Shown here in pieces: positions 23,238 to 34,976 of a stretch of DNA of 64,000 nt. This DNA is from Anastatus disparis (lineage: Eukaryota; Arthropoda; Insecta; Hymenoptera; Eupelmidae). The notes below the pieces were generated by a model that made no database searches, was not told the origin of the DNA, and was given only the letters and a program-made list of their open reading frames with translations. The DNA is taken from contig JAFFSR010000291.1 in the NCBI GenBank assembly GCA_017163975.1, positions 4,283,001-4,347,000 on the forward strand. The letters run 5' to 3'. The translations under genes were made by a program, and so were the position numbers. Every line of letters starts with the position of its first letter. Position 1 is the stretch's first letter.

Positions 23238-23745
23238 TTAATCGAGGTCGAGTAAATACCTCCTCAGAGCGGCTTTAAACCTGCTGATTAATCGAAGATT
23301 TTCAATATTAGCAGGTAGGGAGTTCCAAAAATGCGCACCTTGAACTTGAAAGGAATTTCTTACAGTCTCAGTGCGCATGAAGCCAACCCGAAGCATGTCT
23401 ATGGGGAGAGATGTGATCACCCATCCTCACGCCTAATACACATCTCACTCATGAATTTTGCATTGTCTGTAGCCATCTTCGTAACTCCTGCGAAGCATCG
23501 AGCAAAACCACTGAGCAGTAATCAAGATGTGGGAACAGCAGGGTGGTTGCGAGTTGTTTACGCAGAGCCTCAGAGGTGTACCGGCGGAAAAACCGCAGGC
23601 TATAAATCACTCGATTGAATTTTTTAGTCATCATATTAATGTGCGGTTCCCATGACAGTTTAGAGTCGAGTACAACTCCAAGGCTCGTAACGTAGGTGCA
23701 GCACACTTTTTCAATGGTATAATACGTGCTTGCTTCCAACGGCAA
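23238..23745 (-). pseudogene. LINE RT thumb and C-terminal domain
   Basis: The 23449-23745 frame encodes VTSLGVVLDSKLSWEPHI, FNRVIYSLRFFRRYT and LLFPHLDYCSVVLLD, the region after the RT catalytic core of many CR1/Jockey-like LINEs. The 23238-23420 frame then gives GAHFWNSLPANIENLRL and FKAALRRYLLDLD, the usual C-terminal end. The two lie in different frames. The YADD-containing core that should precede them is missing: the upstream RT fragment (FPCRWKQARIIPLKK at ~23700-23760) joins directly to this segment. Confidence 0.8.
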
Positions 23746-23945
23746 GGGAAGACCCTTCGTGCAAAAGAGAAATTAAACAGAGTCACAAGATGTTCACCAA
23801 TAAATGGTACAGCGTTAACTATCACAGTTTGCGCAATGCCTTCCTCACCACAAGCCTGTGAGGAAAAATGTGAAATTGCAAGAACAATATCATTAAAATT
23901 AATTGGTTTAAAGGTAAACCGACTTTGATTGCATTGAGAAAGAAT

Positions 23946-24599
23946 TCACAATCGCTCTTCACTATCCTCTTGTCGCGAGACTGACATCCCAGCAAAGTGC
24001 GCATTGAGCTCATCCGGAGTAAATCCATTCAAATCCCCTGGAAGTCCGGATAGCAGTCCTAGGTCTCTCAACTTCTTCCAGACATTACCACCCGCAAGAG
24101 CATCAAATAGTCTATTGTGAATATAAGCAGTCTTAGCATGGTCCGTGCGTTCGTCTACCACTCTACGCAACTGCAGAAATTCAAGAAGATACTGCTCGTC
24201 CTCTGTCCGTTTGTATCTACGACATGTAGCATCTCTCTTACGCCGCATCTGTGACAATTCTTCATCTATCAAAGGAAACTTATTCTTATTAGGCTTGAAC
24301 GCTTTCAACGGCGCCAAATTCTCGATTGCAGTAGTGAGATTGTCACAGAGGCAACTAAGTGCAGATTCAGGGTCAAGTATGTCAGTCATAAGCGGCGACC
24401 AATCACAGCCGGCAAGCTTCTCTCTCAATGCAGTTGGACAAATATTTTTATAGTTTTTATACATGATAGGTTCTCGATCTAAAGTTATAATGTTGCAAGG
24501 CAAACAGAAGTCAATCAAATTATGCTGACTGTGAAAGCTTGCCGGTAGGTTCCGTGCATCAAGCACCACGTCGTTGTCATCGACAAAGATCAGGTCAAT
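23946..24599 (-). pseudogene. LINE endonuclease end and inter-domain region
   Basis: Downstream of a TAG at 24600-24602 (in an otherwise continuous TSHT-IDLIF context) the frame runs 207 codons. It contains FVDDND, the position normally holding S-D-H (here FHSQHNLID), a linker with ELSQMRRKRDATCRRYKRT and the PGDLNGFTPDELNAHFAG segment before the RT. The linker segments recur in LINE copy 2, which confirms the family. The missing Asp in SDH is notable because copy 2 lacks it as well. Confidence 0.8.
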
Positions 24600-25170
24600 C
24601 TACGTGTGAGACGTCGGAGTATGATGCGTAGCACCGTGCTGGACCAACTGTAACGAAAGGTCAGCCGACAACTTACTAAGAAACTTGGCATCACTGCTCT
24701 CTTTAAGGAGATCGGCATTCAAGTCCCCCAATATAATTTTATAGGGATAGTCCGAACAAAAATTTCTTAAATCATTCAGCAAGTTAGAGTTTATAATAAA
24801 CGAAACAGCAGGAGGACGATAAATAACAGAAACTAGCACGGGCTTGTAGCCGCCAACTTGTACAAAACAGAAAATATATTCAGGCATCTCCAGCTTACCG
24901 CTACTATTACTAGTTTGCGTCTCCGAAGTGGCCAAAATAGTGCATTTTAGATTATCCTGAATATACAAGGCAACTCCTCCATCACGCAAGTTTCTGTCCT
25001 GTCTAAACACTTTGTACCCCCCGACCTGAATGACGTCAGCCGATACAGACGGACTCAGCCAGGTCTCAGCAATTCTAAATATGTCGTAAGAATGATAACC
25101 ACTTAAAAGTTCACGCACTTGCCCAATATGAGCCCTCGAAGAGGTTACATTCAGGAAGCACGCGCGCAGT
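24600..25170 (-). pseudogene. LINE APE-type endonuclease
   Basis: The fragment contains the expected landmarks in order: an Asn-containing start (RACFLNV), IFRIAETWLSPS with the catalytic Glu, RDGGVALYIQDNL, VSVIYRPP and IILGDLNADL. These place it in the exonuclease-endonuclease-phosphatase fold used by LINEs to nick target DNA. The frame is closed by TAG at 24600-24602 and is separated from ORF1 by further stops at 25170-25215. Confidence 0.85.
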
Positions 25171-25214
25171 TCAACCCTCCTCCCTGTTCGACTCTCCGAA
25201 GAGGACCAGCGCAG

Positions 25215-25529
25215 TCATTGGGGAGAGGCTCTATCTAAGGATATTGCATGATTTTTAATTAATTCTTGATTCGAGCTCATCCCACTATTGTAAGGTTTAA
25301 ATTTATCACTATCAGTAGAACCATTATTTGTTAAAACTTCATTGTGTTTTCCAATATCAGGTACGTTAACATTTTTCTGTACAATACATTTAGATTTATC
25401 TAATATTTCATTTAAATAATGTTCACTTTCAAATCTGTGTACTCTCTCCCTCCGCACGATAAATTTACCACCTCTATGTCAAATAAAATTAAAACCTTTT
25501 CCTTTAGCATACTTTTTAAGATTTTTAAA

Positions 25530-25567
<38 letters not shown>

Positions 25568-26361
25568 TTTTCGAGATACTCATTTATATATATTTGAGAA
25601 TGGTGGTAGAAAAACTGCCGAGCAAGGAGGAATCCAGATCCGCTGTCGATCTCACGCCCTGCAGACATCCTGTCCTTATTTTTATTTTCAGAATTAGAGA
25701 TTTCAGTAACAGATACAATATTTGAACGTTCAAAAGTTGGAAGTATGGTTTCCAGAACAGCGCAAGCATAATCCTCCAGCCCGACATTAGCCGCAAAGCA
25801 GTCCAGTCCGCTGGACATCACCAGGACACTATTCCCAGAACCACACTTCTTCACAGCATGACAGGATACCTCTCTGCTACTATCTGTATGTGAATTTACG
25901 TGCCCAGCATGTGAATTCTTAATAATTTCATTTTGACTCTCCATTTTAGTCACGATATCCTGCAGACCGTTGTCAGTGTTTATAATATGGCTCTCAAGAG
26001 CCGGAAGTCGATTTAGATAATTTTGAATCAGCTCGAGCCTGCAGGATAGCGCGCTCTCCAAAGCAGACACAGCCGCCTGTACTGAGGAAGAATCAGCACC
26101 ATCATTACTCTTCCTTAGACCACTATCTTCATCTTTACTAATATTGTTATCCGGGGTGACCAATGCAGCACCACCTCTCAATTTCGCTTTAATCAAATTA
26201 ATACTTATGCTATGTTCCCCTCCAACCACCGCAGAACAGCGTGAATTGGTCTTCTTATTAATCACAGAGTGTACTTGTGTTTTTGTAATCGATGCGACAG
26301 GTGAGCATTCTCGTGATGGAGTAGAAGCAACGATAGGCCTGGTTATAGAAGCTCTGCGCAT
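25215..26361 (-). pseudogene. LINE ORF1-like protein, interrupted by a TA microsatellite
   Basis: The first Met (26361) is followed by a Ser/Thr-rich N-terminus. A probable coiled coil (ALESALSCRLELIQNYLNRL ... LQDIVTKMESQNEIIKN) lies near residues 95-150, then a Cys/His-poor C-terminal part. The frame then runs into a TA dinucleotide run at 25533-25565 that translates as repeating Tyr-Ile. A further ORF1-like frame (25215-25457) lies beyond it. No CCHC knuckle is visible. The assignment comes mainly from its position before the endonuclease. Confidence 0.6.
25533..25565. repeat. (TA)n microsatellite in LINE ORF1
   Basis: AT dinucleotide run interrupting the ORF1 frame. Confidence 0.95.
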
Positions 26362-26480
26362 AGTGGCATTGCGTGGTCCCGCGCCAGTGCCAGTGAGTGG
26401 GGCAGCGGGAGAAGCGATAAGTCAGCCAGCTATACATCTCTCACAATTTTATCTCGGATTACCATCGTTATTATGAGGCA

Positions 26481-28560
26481 CGCGCTTCATACATTTTACA
26501 TGGCAGCGCTGCTGGCATGTAAAATACTGTATTAATTTTCTCGACCCTCTTATATTATCAGCGGGAAAACCGCAGATGGCGCAGCAGTCCTTGATGGTAT
26601 TTTGTGACATGGTTTAAACTGTTTAAGATGTCAAGAGAAGTGAGAGGACCAAGCACAAAGCAGAACTTATGATATAATAAAAAAGGAATAAAAGATAGTA
26701 GCAAGAGCATCGGAGAAACAAAAAATAATAATAAAAGCAAAACAAAAATAAAGATAAAAACTGGCCTGTAAAACTCTCCGCCCAAGTATATCACATTTAG
26801 AAATAAATATAAAAGAAATAAATAATATAGTAAAAAAGCAGCATAATAAGCTGTTTAAATTCAATATATAAAATCAAAAGGCCAGGTGGAAACGCGCCTT
26901 AAGTACGGTAATTAACTGTCAGTTATCCATCGATAGATAAGACAGTAGACAAGGTAACCCATAGATGGAGCCACTAATGACGCACTTGAAAGATTCACCT
27001 AAGAGATAGTCAATTTGGCGCCAAAAATATTGTAGGTTATGTAGCATATGCATAACCTGTATGTAACACATGCATAAACCATGAAGATGCAATTGCATCC
27101 CCCCCTGCACCACCACTCAACACTTCACTCCACAGTCAAAACAGCAAACGAGCAATGCTCCAGCCATTCCTCAACCATCAGCAACAGCAGCACAAACAAC
27201 AACAAAATGACAATGCTGGGCAGAGCGATGCACAAAGACAGAAAAACGTCCAGGGTCTGAGAGATGCAGATACACAAGTGCAAGCAAGTCAAGCCAAGCC
27301 TTGAGGACCCCCAGCTGGCCGATTCTCTGTAAAAAGATACACTCGGCAGAGTGAAAGAAAAAATATTAGAACACAAAAAGACAGAGCCGAAGCAGCGTGT
27401 CAGTAAATGCTTACGGGCAGAGGAACTTAAGAATTTTTATAACATTTTTAGTAAATTTTATTATAAAGTATGGTAATTTTTTGTCAAAATGACAGGGGTT
27501 GCTTTACGATAAGTATGGTAATTTTCAAAATAAGTATAGTACTTTTTCCTCTATTTTATTCTCCGTGTATCAGAGGAATATACGATATTTATATTAAAAT
27601 AGGCGAATCTACGAGCTATCATTTAAATTAAACTATAGAATAAAAAATTGCATCAATGTAATAAAACTACTTTGATGCTATTAATGATTGATTATAAATA
27701 TGAACACTTTCAATTTATGCTATGAAATGAATTAAAAATTTTAATAACACCCAATAATAAAAATTATAGCAATTAACACTCTCAATCAAATCATCTTCCA
27801 AACACAAAAAAGAAAATAAAAATCGGTTCATCTCTTTGGCAGACGTACAGATACATTAAATTTATAACATTTCTTTTTTTGTTTTGGGGTTAACATAAAG
27901 TAACAACTCGATTTTAAATAGGTAATGCTAAACATTACGTTATATAGTCTTATAGATAGTAAATAGTTTAGTTCTAATGATATTAATTAGTAATTTTGTT
28001 AAAAATATAAGTAATATATAAAACGATAAATAAAACTTGTTCAAGAAATGAAAGTTTACTTTATCATTCAGTGATTTTACTGCGGTCGATACTCTGTTAA
28101 TCTAGATTTTACTCTTAAAAAAAAAAATGGTTCTATGTTGTGAAGCATATAAATGAGTAATTTTATTAGTTATTTAATCACGCTAACATTCAAAACGTAT
28201 ATGTATTTAATATTTCAATTTGATTTGTATCATCCAAAAATTTCAAGAATCATAAGGTTTTTAAATTTTCTATGATTGTTTTGATATTTATTTTAAATAA
28301 GTATATTAATAAGTATAGAACGAATCTCAACTAGAATGTACCACACCATATTATTTTAGGATGTCTAAGCTTTGATATTTGTCTAAAGCTTATAAAGAGA
28401 GAATATAAAAAAAATTAAGCTAGTGAAACTTATGATGTTTTTTTTAATTTTATTTAATGTCACTATATTTATGATATCATTGAGATGCTAATAAGCGACA
28501 GAAATCTTCAGTGCGTTTATGAGAAAAACACATATAACAGACAATAGTGCTTGTATCAAT
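26481..28560. other. Unassigned region
   Basis: 26.5-27.4 kb is less AT-rich than its neighbours and may include LINE 5' sequence or another decayed repeat. Hydrophobic open frames on the minus strand (26558-26864, 27125-27376) show no recognisable domain. 27.44-28.56 kb is AT-rich with nothing identifiable. Confidence 0.4.
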
Positions 28561-28561
28561 C

Positions 28562-28635
28562 GGTAGAGACCGGGATTCGAACTCAGAACCTCGAGATTAC
28601 GAATAGATCTACCGGCTGAGCTACGCTGACCTCCT
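28562..28635 (-). other. tRNA-like sequence / possible SINE head
   Basis: On the minus strand, TAGCTCAGCCGG fits the Pol III A-box exactly and GTTCGAATCC fits the B-box exactly, at tRNA-like spacing. The acceptor ends and anticodon stem do not pair well, so an intact tRNA is unlikely. A tRNA-derived SINE or a decayed tRNA is more plausible. A CGT triplet sits near the expected anticodon position. Confidence 0.5.
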
Positions 28636-29170
28636 TATTATATTGTTAGTTATGCCTGAAAATCAATGAAAATATTTCGGTTGTATCTGAATATGCAAGA
28701 AAATTTGGTATAAAATTTGAAATATTTTTATAGATGTTGCTAATAATTTTAAATAATGTTCAAACTTCTCTTTGGTAAACATTTGAAGGATTCCGTGTAT
28801 AGAAAGACAAAAAAGCGAATACACGTATAGTAATATAGTTGTAGCTATACGCACAAATACATAGCGTACATAAGTTAGACAACTATTTTCTTTTTATTTA
28901 TATCTATGAAATAATAATTTTAAAATATTATTTTACCAATAACAAATTTAATAATATGTAATAATAAATATGTACAAGTATTTTAACTACATTAACGCAA
29001 ACTTATCAATGAATTTTATTCGTCTCTAGACGTTTTAACTGAAAATGAATTGTAATACTCATGGTACTGCGGTGATATAATATTTTGTCTACAAAGAGTT
29101 AACAAATCTTTTAATTTGGCATCTGGTAATCCTTGCACCTCGGAATAGGCATTTCATAATAAGTACTTAT
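28636..29170. other. AT-rich spacer 3' of a transposase-type gene
   Basis: No feature recognised. I looked for an inverted terminal repeat matching the region upstream of 31230 and did not find one. Confidence 0.4.
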
Positions 29171-31230
29171 TTACATTAACTTGACTTTTTCTGGTTTCTG
29201 GACTTTCTGTTTTCTGGTTGCTAAAATCTGGAAATCTTCGACGAACGAATACCGATAACGAAGCTGGTTTGGCTGATCTTTTGATGCTGATATTTTTTTA
29301 AATTTTGTAATACTGACTGTCGTATTTCTTGTTCTATTGTTTTGAATAATATTTTTCAACCAATTCATCTTTTCAGAAAGATCTTTAAAATCAAAAATCA
29401 TGTCAAAAGTGACCTTTATAACTTTATAACCTGGATTAGTAGACTTAGCCTGTATCACTTCAAACCATTCATCAAATGTATATATTTTTCTCATTTTCGC
29501 ATACCTCTCGATCGTTGCATGAACAGAATCCCCATCGCTTTGGGTATGTCCCACTTCTAAAAACGAATGTTTAATATTAACTCCATATTTCGAGGCATCA
29601 TAGACAAACATTGAAAAAACATTTTTGTTTCGATTCTGTCCTGTGCAATTGTCCGACCAAAGAAAAAATTCTATGATGCCGTTAGAAATCTTGCTTTTGA
29701 TATAATGAAGCAAGCAACTTGCAACTTCGTTAGAGCCTTTTTTGCATCATTCTCTGTATATAGATAGCAAAATGCATGATGGCGTATTATATCATAAATT
29801 GTAAAATTATAAACTGAAAGTTTACGTTTATAATATAATGAACTAGCTTCCGTTCTTGGTGTAGACAGTACTTTTTGATAATCGAAAACAATCAGGGCAA
29901 TATTTTTATTTTTCAAAGCAACGACTCTGTCTTCCTATTTTATTTCTCTTGCTCTTTCTTTATTTTGAATATGATTATTATATTTTTCTTCCAATTCTTT
30001 TTTATTCTCCTCAGCAGCATTTGTATACTCCTCGCATTGATCGCATTGATCTTTCTTTGGTTTAAAAAAAGAAATATTAAATTTTGTGTTAAAAATGTCG
30101 TTGTAGTGGTATTTTGATGCCGTTTTAAGTCCGTTCTTTTTTGTCCACTGTACATATAATTTATACATCATACTAATAGACAATTGTTCTTCCAAATACT
30201 CACGCTGAGAATCATGGCAAATGTAATGTGATTCGACTCTCGGAAAGCTATTAATATGATTGATAACACTAACAGTCTTATCATTATCAACAACTTGCTG
30301 CTGCTTTTTTGATTTTCCGCGATTGTCAGACATTTTTGTCTCTATTTCTTAATTTTGTTAAAGCTGTGGTGATAATTTGTTTACTTATATCAAGTGTATT
30401 AAGAAACACTGTATGGCATACCGGAATACTATTATCTTTATAAGGAATTCTATATGTTCGAATAAATTTTCTTTTTGATTCACTTTCACCGTTACTTGTA
30501 TGCTTTTCAGAGACATATCTTAAAAGAAAATAATATTTACGAACATGATCTTCTATGTTCCAGTAATCATTAAAAAATGACTGTCTTGCTTCTTCGGAAA
30601 TCTTTTTTTCACATTTAAATCGACATCCAAGACCACATGTCCTTTTTATCGATTGGGCCGAAACAGTTTTCTTCGTGAACGAGGATACATATTCTAAACC
30701 ACGATTTGTTTTTTTAAGTATTTTTGCCACTTATCTGGATTACGTAACCTCTTCCTCGTTATTTTCTTCGAATCATTAGAATTTTCTTCCGAAGCAGTAG
30801 TGCCTGCCGATTTGTCCACTTGTTCTACTTGTTCATTGAAAAATATACCTTCATCATTGGCAACATTTTCTTTATTTAAATCATTGGAATCTTTTTCATC
30901 TTCCGAAGTAGAAAAAATTTCATAATCTGAGTAAGTTTCCACCATTTTTTCTGCATTAATTTCTTTATTGAGATATTCAATATCCACATCAATGTCTTCA
31001 TCGATAAATTCAACATTAACATCAGCAAATTTTAAGTCGTTTTCATTGTAAGTATTATAATTTTTATTTACTGATTCATCTTCCAGTGAACAAATAGAAT
31101 TTTTGTTAATAATTAGAGAATCTGTGATCAAAGAATCAATTATATTTTCTATAAAGTTAATATTTTCGACTGTATCTTGATAGTTGTAATCCTTCTCGAC
31201 AGGTTCATTAATTATTACTTCTTTATCCAT
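29171..31230 (-). pseudogene. Transposase-type gene of an unclassified RNase H-like family
   Basis: Five overlapping minus-strand frames read consecutively as one protein. An acidic N-terminus (31230-30694) ends in RNPDKWQKYLKK. A Cys-rich segment CGLGCRFKCEKK comes next, followed by SFPRVESHYICHDSQREYLE and a CDQCEEYT zinc-type pair. The core has IALIVFDYQKVLS, SSLYYKRKLSVYNFT, LWSDNCTGQNRN and GHTQSDGDSVHATIE. The Asp/Glu residues in the three core blocks have the order expected of a DDE/RNase H fold, and I remember this family as multi-copy in insect genomes. Lesions are frame changes at a T7 (30711-30717), near 30330, at a T6 (29738-29743), and one TAG (29935-29937). No terminal repeats were identified. 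Confidence 0.7.
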
Positions 31231-31399
31231 ATCAAATAAATCATTTATCTGTTCTTTATTACCTATATAAGAAATAGAAAATTCTTACTAAATTTCATTA
31301 TAACAGTCTTTTTTGAGAAAAGTTAATATTTAATTTGAAGTGATCATTGCCCATATAGCACGAAAGATTCGGGAAGCTTCCATCGAAAGATTCGAGAAA

Positions 31400-32710
31400 G
31401 ATTCCAATGTAAGCTTCTAGCAAGCTTCCCGGAAGCTAAATGAAAGTTTCGAGAAGCTTCCATTAGAATCTTTCATGTAAGTCTTACGGAAGGTTCAGAG
31501 AAGCTTACATGTAATATTCCATGAGGGCTAAATGAAACATTACAAAATAGCTTCCAGTAAGCTTTCTGAAAGATTACATGCAATATTACAGAAACGTTAT
31601 TCGGAAGATTACATTATATCTTGCAGGAAGCTTCCAGTAATATTTTGTGGAAGATTCCATTTAAACTTTCTGCAGCCTTCCCTGAAATGTTATAGGAAAA
31701 ATATTTTATTGTTTACGAAAGGTTACCAGTAACTTATCAGGAAGATTCCCTGTAAGCTTCTCGAAAGCTAAATGAAAGTTTCGGGAAGCTTCCATTGGAA
31801 TATTTCATATAAGCCTTACGGAAGGTTCAGAGAAGCTAACATGTAATATTCCATGAGTGCTAAATGAAACATTACAAAATAGCTTCCAGTAAGCTTTCTG
31901 AAAGATCACTTGCAATATTACTAAAACGTTATTCGGAAGATTACATTATGTCTTGCAGGAAGCTTCCAGTAATATTTTGTGGAAGATTCCATTCAAACTT
32001 CCTGCAGCCTTCCACGGCATGTTACAAGAAAAATATTTCAATGTTTACAGAAGGTTACCAGTAACTTGTCAGGAAGATTCCCTGTAAGCTTCCCGAAAGC
32101 TAAATGAAAGTTCCGGGAAACGTCCATTGGAATCTTTCATGTAAGCTTTACGGAAGGTTCAGAGAAGCTAACATGTAATATTCCATGAGGGCTAAATGAA
32201 ACATTACAAAATAGCTTCCAGTAAGCTTTCTGAAAGATTACATGCAATATTACAGAAACGTTATTCGGAAGATTATATTATATCTTGCAGGAAGCTTCCA
32301 GTAATATTTTGTGGAAGATTCCATTCAAACTTCCTGCAGCCTTTCGTGGAATGTTATAGGAAAAATATTTTATTGTTTACGAAAGGTTACCAGTAACTTA
32401 TCAGGAAGATTTCCTGTAAGCTTTTCGGAAGCTAAATAAAAGTTTTTGGAAGATTTGATTGGAATCTTTTATGTAAGCCTTACGGAAGGTTCAGTGAAGC
32501 TTACATGTAATATTCCATGAGGGCTAAATGAAACATTACAAAATAGCTTCCAGTAAGCTTCCGAAAAGTTATATCCGAACATTATTTGAAAGATTACTTT
32601 ACATTTTGCAGGAAGCTTGCAGTAACATTTTGCGGAAAATTCTATTCAAACTTTTTGCAGCCTTTCACAGAATATTACAGGAAGGATATATTAATGTTCA
32701 CGGAAAGTTA
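31400..32710. repeat. 332-bp tandem array, four units
   Basis: Landmark ATGAAACATTACAAAATAGC recurs at 31532, 31864, 32196 and 32528. The first three units are very similar and the fourth is more diverged and truncated. Confidence 0.9.
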
Positions 32711-32724
32711 TTGCAAAGTTTCAG

Positions 32725-33015
32725 AAAAAAAATACATTAGTTTGTAGTAAATATCATAAAAATTATTCAGTTGAATTTTTAAATAAATCTATTCCTTTGT
32801 TTATAGGAATTTTGTATTCCTGGTACAAAATCGAATAATTTTTATATATATCATTGGACTTCCACATTTTAAATAACTGATAAATGAATTTATTAAAAAA
32901 ATTCATAGAATAATCTTCATGGTACATACTATAAGCTAATGCATTTTTTTTCTAAAATTTTACAATAAAATGAAAATTCAGGCAATATTTATGAGTACAG
33001 GTGTAGTTTCTGCCT
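32725..33015. repeat. Palindromic repeat shared with 50255-50642
   Basis: Arms contain AAATACATTAGTTTGTAGTA on one side and AGCTAATGCATTTTTTTTC on the other, and both recur at 50.34-50.58 kb. It is non-coding. Confidence 0.5.
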
Positions 33016-33989
33016 TACATTAATTTAATTTTATAGATTAAAAATATTGTTCTATTAATATTTTTCTATTAAATTAATGTCTCAAATTCTTTTTAATTTA
33101 CAAAATTTATGGTAGATTATTTAAATATAAAGTAAAACATATTGCATTTTAAATGATTAAAAATTTTTCATAATTGTGTATAGCTTTTGATAAAGAATTT
33201 TTATTATTATTGATTTTAATTAATAAAAAAGAACACAAACAAATATGTTTTTTTTTAAGAGGAAGTCGTTAATTTAATAACATTTTATAAATTAAATAAA
33301 TTAATTACAAAGTCTTAATATCTTTACAGTGTTTTGAATACATGACTTTTATCAAATAAAAGATTTTTCTTCAAAAAGCATAATATTTTGTGTTCTTTTA
33401 CTAACTAAAAATTAATAGTAATGAAAAATTTTTACCCAAAGTTACATAATTATAAAAATTAATTCATTCAGTTTGTAATCTGCTTTTTCCGTATTTATAT
33501 AATAATCCCCTATTAATTTTATAAATTAAAAATATAGTCTTTTTTGTTAAATTAATGTATAAAGATATTCTTTTTAATATTAAAAATTAATATCGGATTA
33601 TTATATGAATACGAATAAAACAGATTACAAATTAAATGATTAAAAGTTTCTATGATTGTATAACTTTGGATAAAGAATTCTTTTAATATTAATTTAAGTT
33701 AGTAAATAAGCACACAAAACATTTTGTTGCTTTTTTAAAGAAAAGTCTTTAATTGAATAATGTTTTAAGAAAGAGTATTGTATTATTTATTTAAGTTTTT
33801 TTAAATAAATTTATTTTAAAATCTATATAAAATGAATTTTTCGACTTCAGATAGCATGAAAATGTTTGTGTGTGAATAATACGTAGGTATATGTACATAT
33901 ACATTTATCTGTATACAAAAAAAATATTTAAATTTAAAAAAATACTGAAATATATACATGTGCAACATAATTTATAAAAAAAAAAATTA

Positions 33990-34062
33990 TGTTTAGTCGG
34001 GAATTGAACTACCGACAGATATCATACAAGTCCGTCACCTTCGATTCGCAGTTACGCCTACA
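33990..34062 (-). other. tRNA-like stretch in E2
   Basis: The minus strand contains GTTCAATTCC, fitting the Pol III B-box, preceded by GGTGACGGACTTGTATGAT and followed by a T-rich tail. The A-box is poor. Possibly a SINE remnant. Confidence 0.3.
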
Positions 34063-34429
34063 GGGGGATACGCGTTGAATGGGCGTTTTGTCCCTAAGTG
34101 GTGAGATAATACCACACTTCCTATATAAGTCGAACGTTGGCGGTTTTGAGTATGTACCCACAGCGCCTGCCCTAAAAATGTAAATGCGTCTTTATAATTA
34201 TACGTAAATCCTAATATATGTGAATATGTATTGAAGTATAAATATGATATAATAGTATATAAAATAGTATGTTGTAAGTAAATATGTCTTTTGCACAGCA
34301 AATATTTATAAAATATAAAATAAAAAATAGAATGTTGAACAGAATCGTAACATAATACCTTTCAAACGGTGAAAACAGATAAAATTAACCAAATGATATT
34401 TGAATTGTTGACTTCCCCAAAGCCTCCGA

Positions 34430-34970
34430 GAAGCTTACACTGGAATCATACTGGAAGCTTCTAGCATTTTTTTATGGAAGCTTTCATGAAGTATTTTTAG
34501 AACCTTACGGCAACCTTCCTTGAAAGCTTCTTGTAAGATTCAAAAGGCTTTTATACTAGCTTCCATGGAAGCTTACTGATTTCTTCCATGGAAGCTTCCT
34601 GGAATCTTCCATTGAATCTTTCTGAAAGAAAAGTGCGCGGGACATTTTACGCTTCCAGGAAGCTTTAATTGAAGCTTTCACGGAAGCTTGCATGTAAGCT
34701 TTTTGCATTATTCCGTGGAAGCTTCCATGAAGTACTTTTGGAACCTTGCGGCAATTTTCCTTGGAAACTTCTTGTAAGATTCAAAAAGACCTTTATGCTA
34801 GCTTCCATGGAAGCTTACTAATTTCTTCCACGGAAGCTTTCTGGAAGCTTCCATTGAATCTTTCTGAATGAAAAGTGCGCGGGACATTTGACGCTTCCAG
34901 GAAGCTTACATGGAAGCTTCCGGGAAGTTTTCGAACCTTTTATGGAAGCTTCCTGGAAGCTTCGGTGCTA
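34430..34970. repeat. ~243-bp tandem array, two units
   Basis: The phrase TGCGCGGGACATTT occurs at about 34635 and 34878, embedded in GGAAGCTTCC-rich sequence. This is the right-hand subterminal array of E2. Confidence 0.8.
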
Positions 34971-34976
34971 TGTGGG

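Larger units (their letters stand above)
22705..26480 (-). mobile_element. Non-LTR retrotransposon (LINE), copy 1, internally deleted
   Basis: On the minus strand the order is a 5' region, ORF1 (to 26361), an APE-type endonuclease, a linker domain, a truncated RT, a C-terminal domain and an A/T-rich 3' UTR of ~0.5 kb. The UTR ends in short AATATCT repeats. The same family is present at 41.3-43.9 kb, and its 3' UTR alone at 35.9-36.1 kb. The HFWNSLPANI C-terminus and SLGVVLDSKLSW segment suggest a CR1/L2- or Jockey-like clade, but I cannot decide between them. Confidence 0.85.
31350..34976. mobile_element. CCC-ended element (E2) with GGAAGCTTCC arrays
   Basis: Inverted ends CCCATATAGCACGAAAG (left) and CCCACATAGCACCGAAG (right strand) enclose a left array of four 332-bp units (~31.40-32.71 kb) and a right array of two ~243-bp units (~34.43-34.97 kb). 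Both arrays are saturated with the palindrome GGAAGCTTCC and close variants, although the units themselves differ. The middle holds a palindromic repeat (32725-33015), AT-rich sequence and a tRNA-like stretch. No transposase and no clear target duplication were seen. The plan is the same as in 5373-7897. Confidence 0.7.

Noticed and set aside
31532..32740. Four repeated 66-70-codon frames
   Set aside because: They are produced by a 332-bp tandem repeat whose period is not a multiple of three; there is no domain and they sit in a palindrome-rich array.
29171..34976. The transposase-type gene at 29-31 kb as the autonomous gene of E2
   Set aside because: E2 has its own complete inverted ends at 31350 and 34976, and the gene lies outside them; no matching end was found left of 29171.
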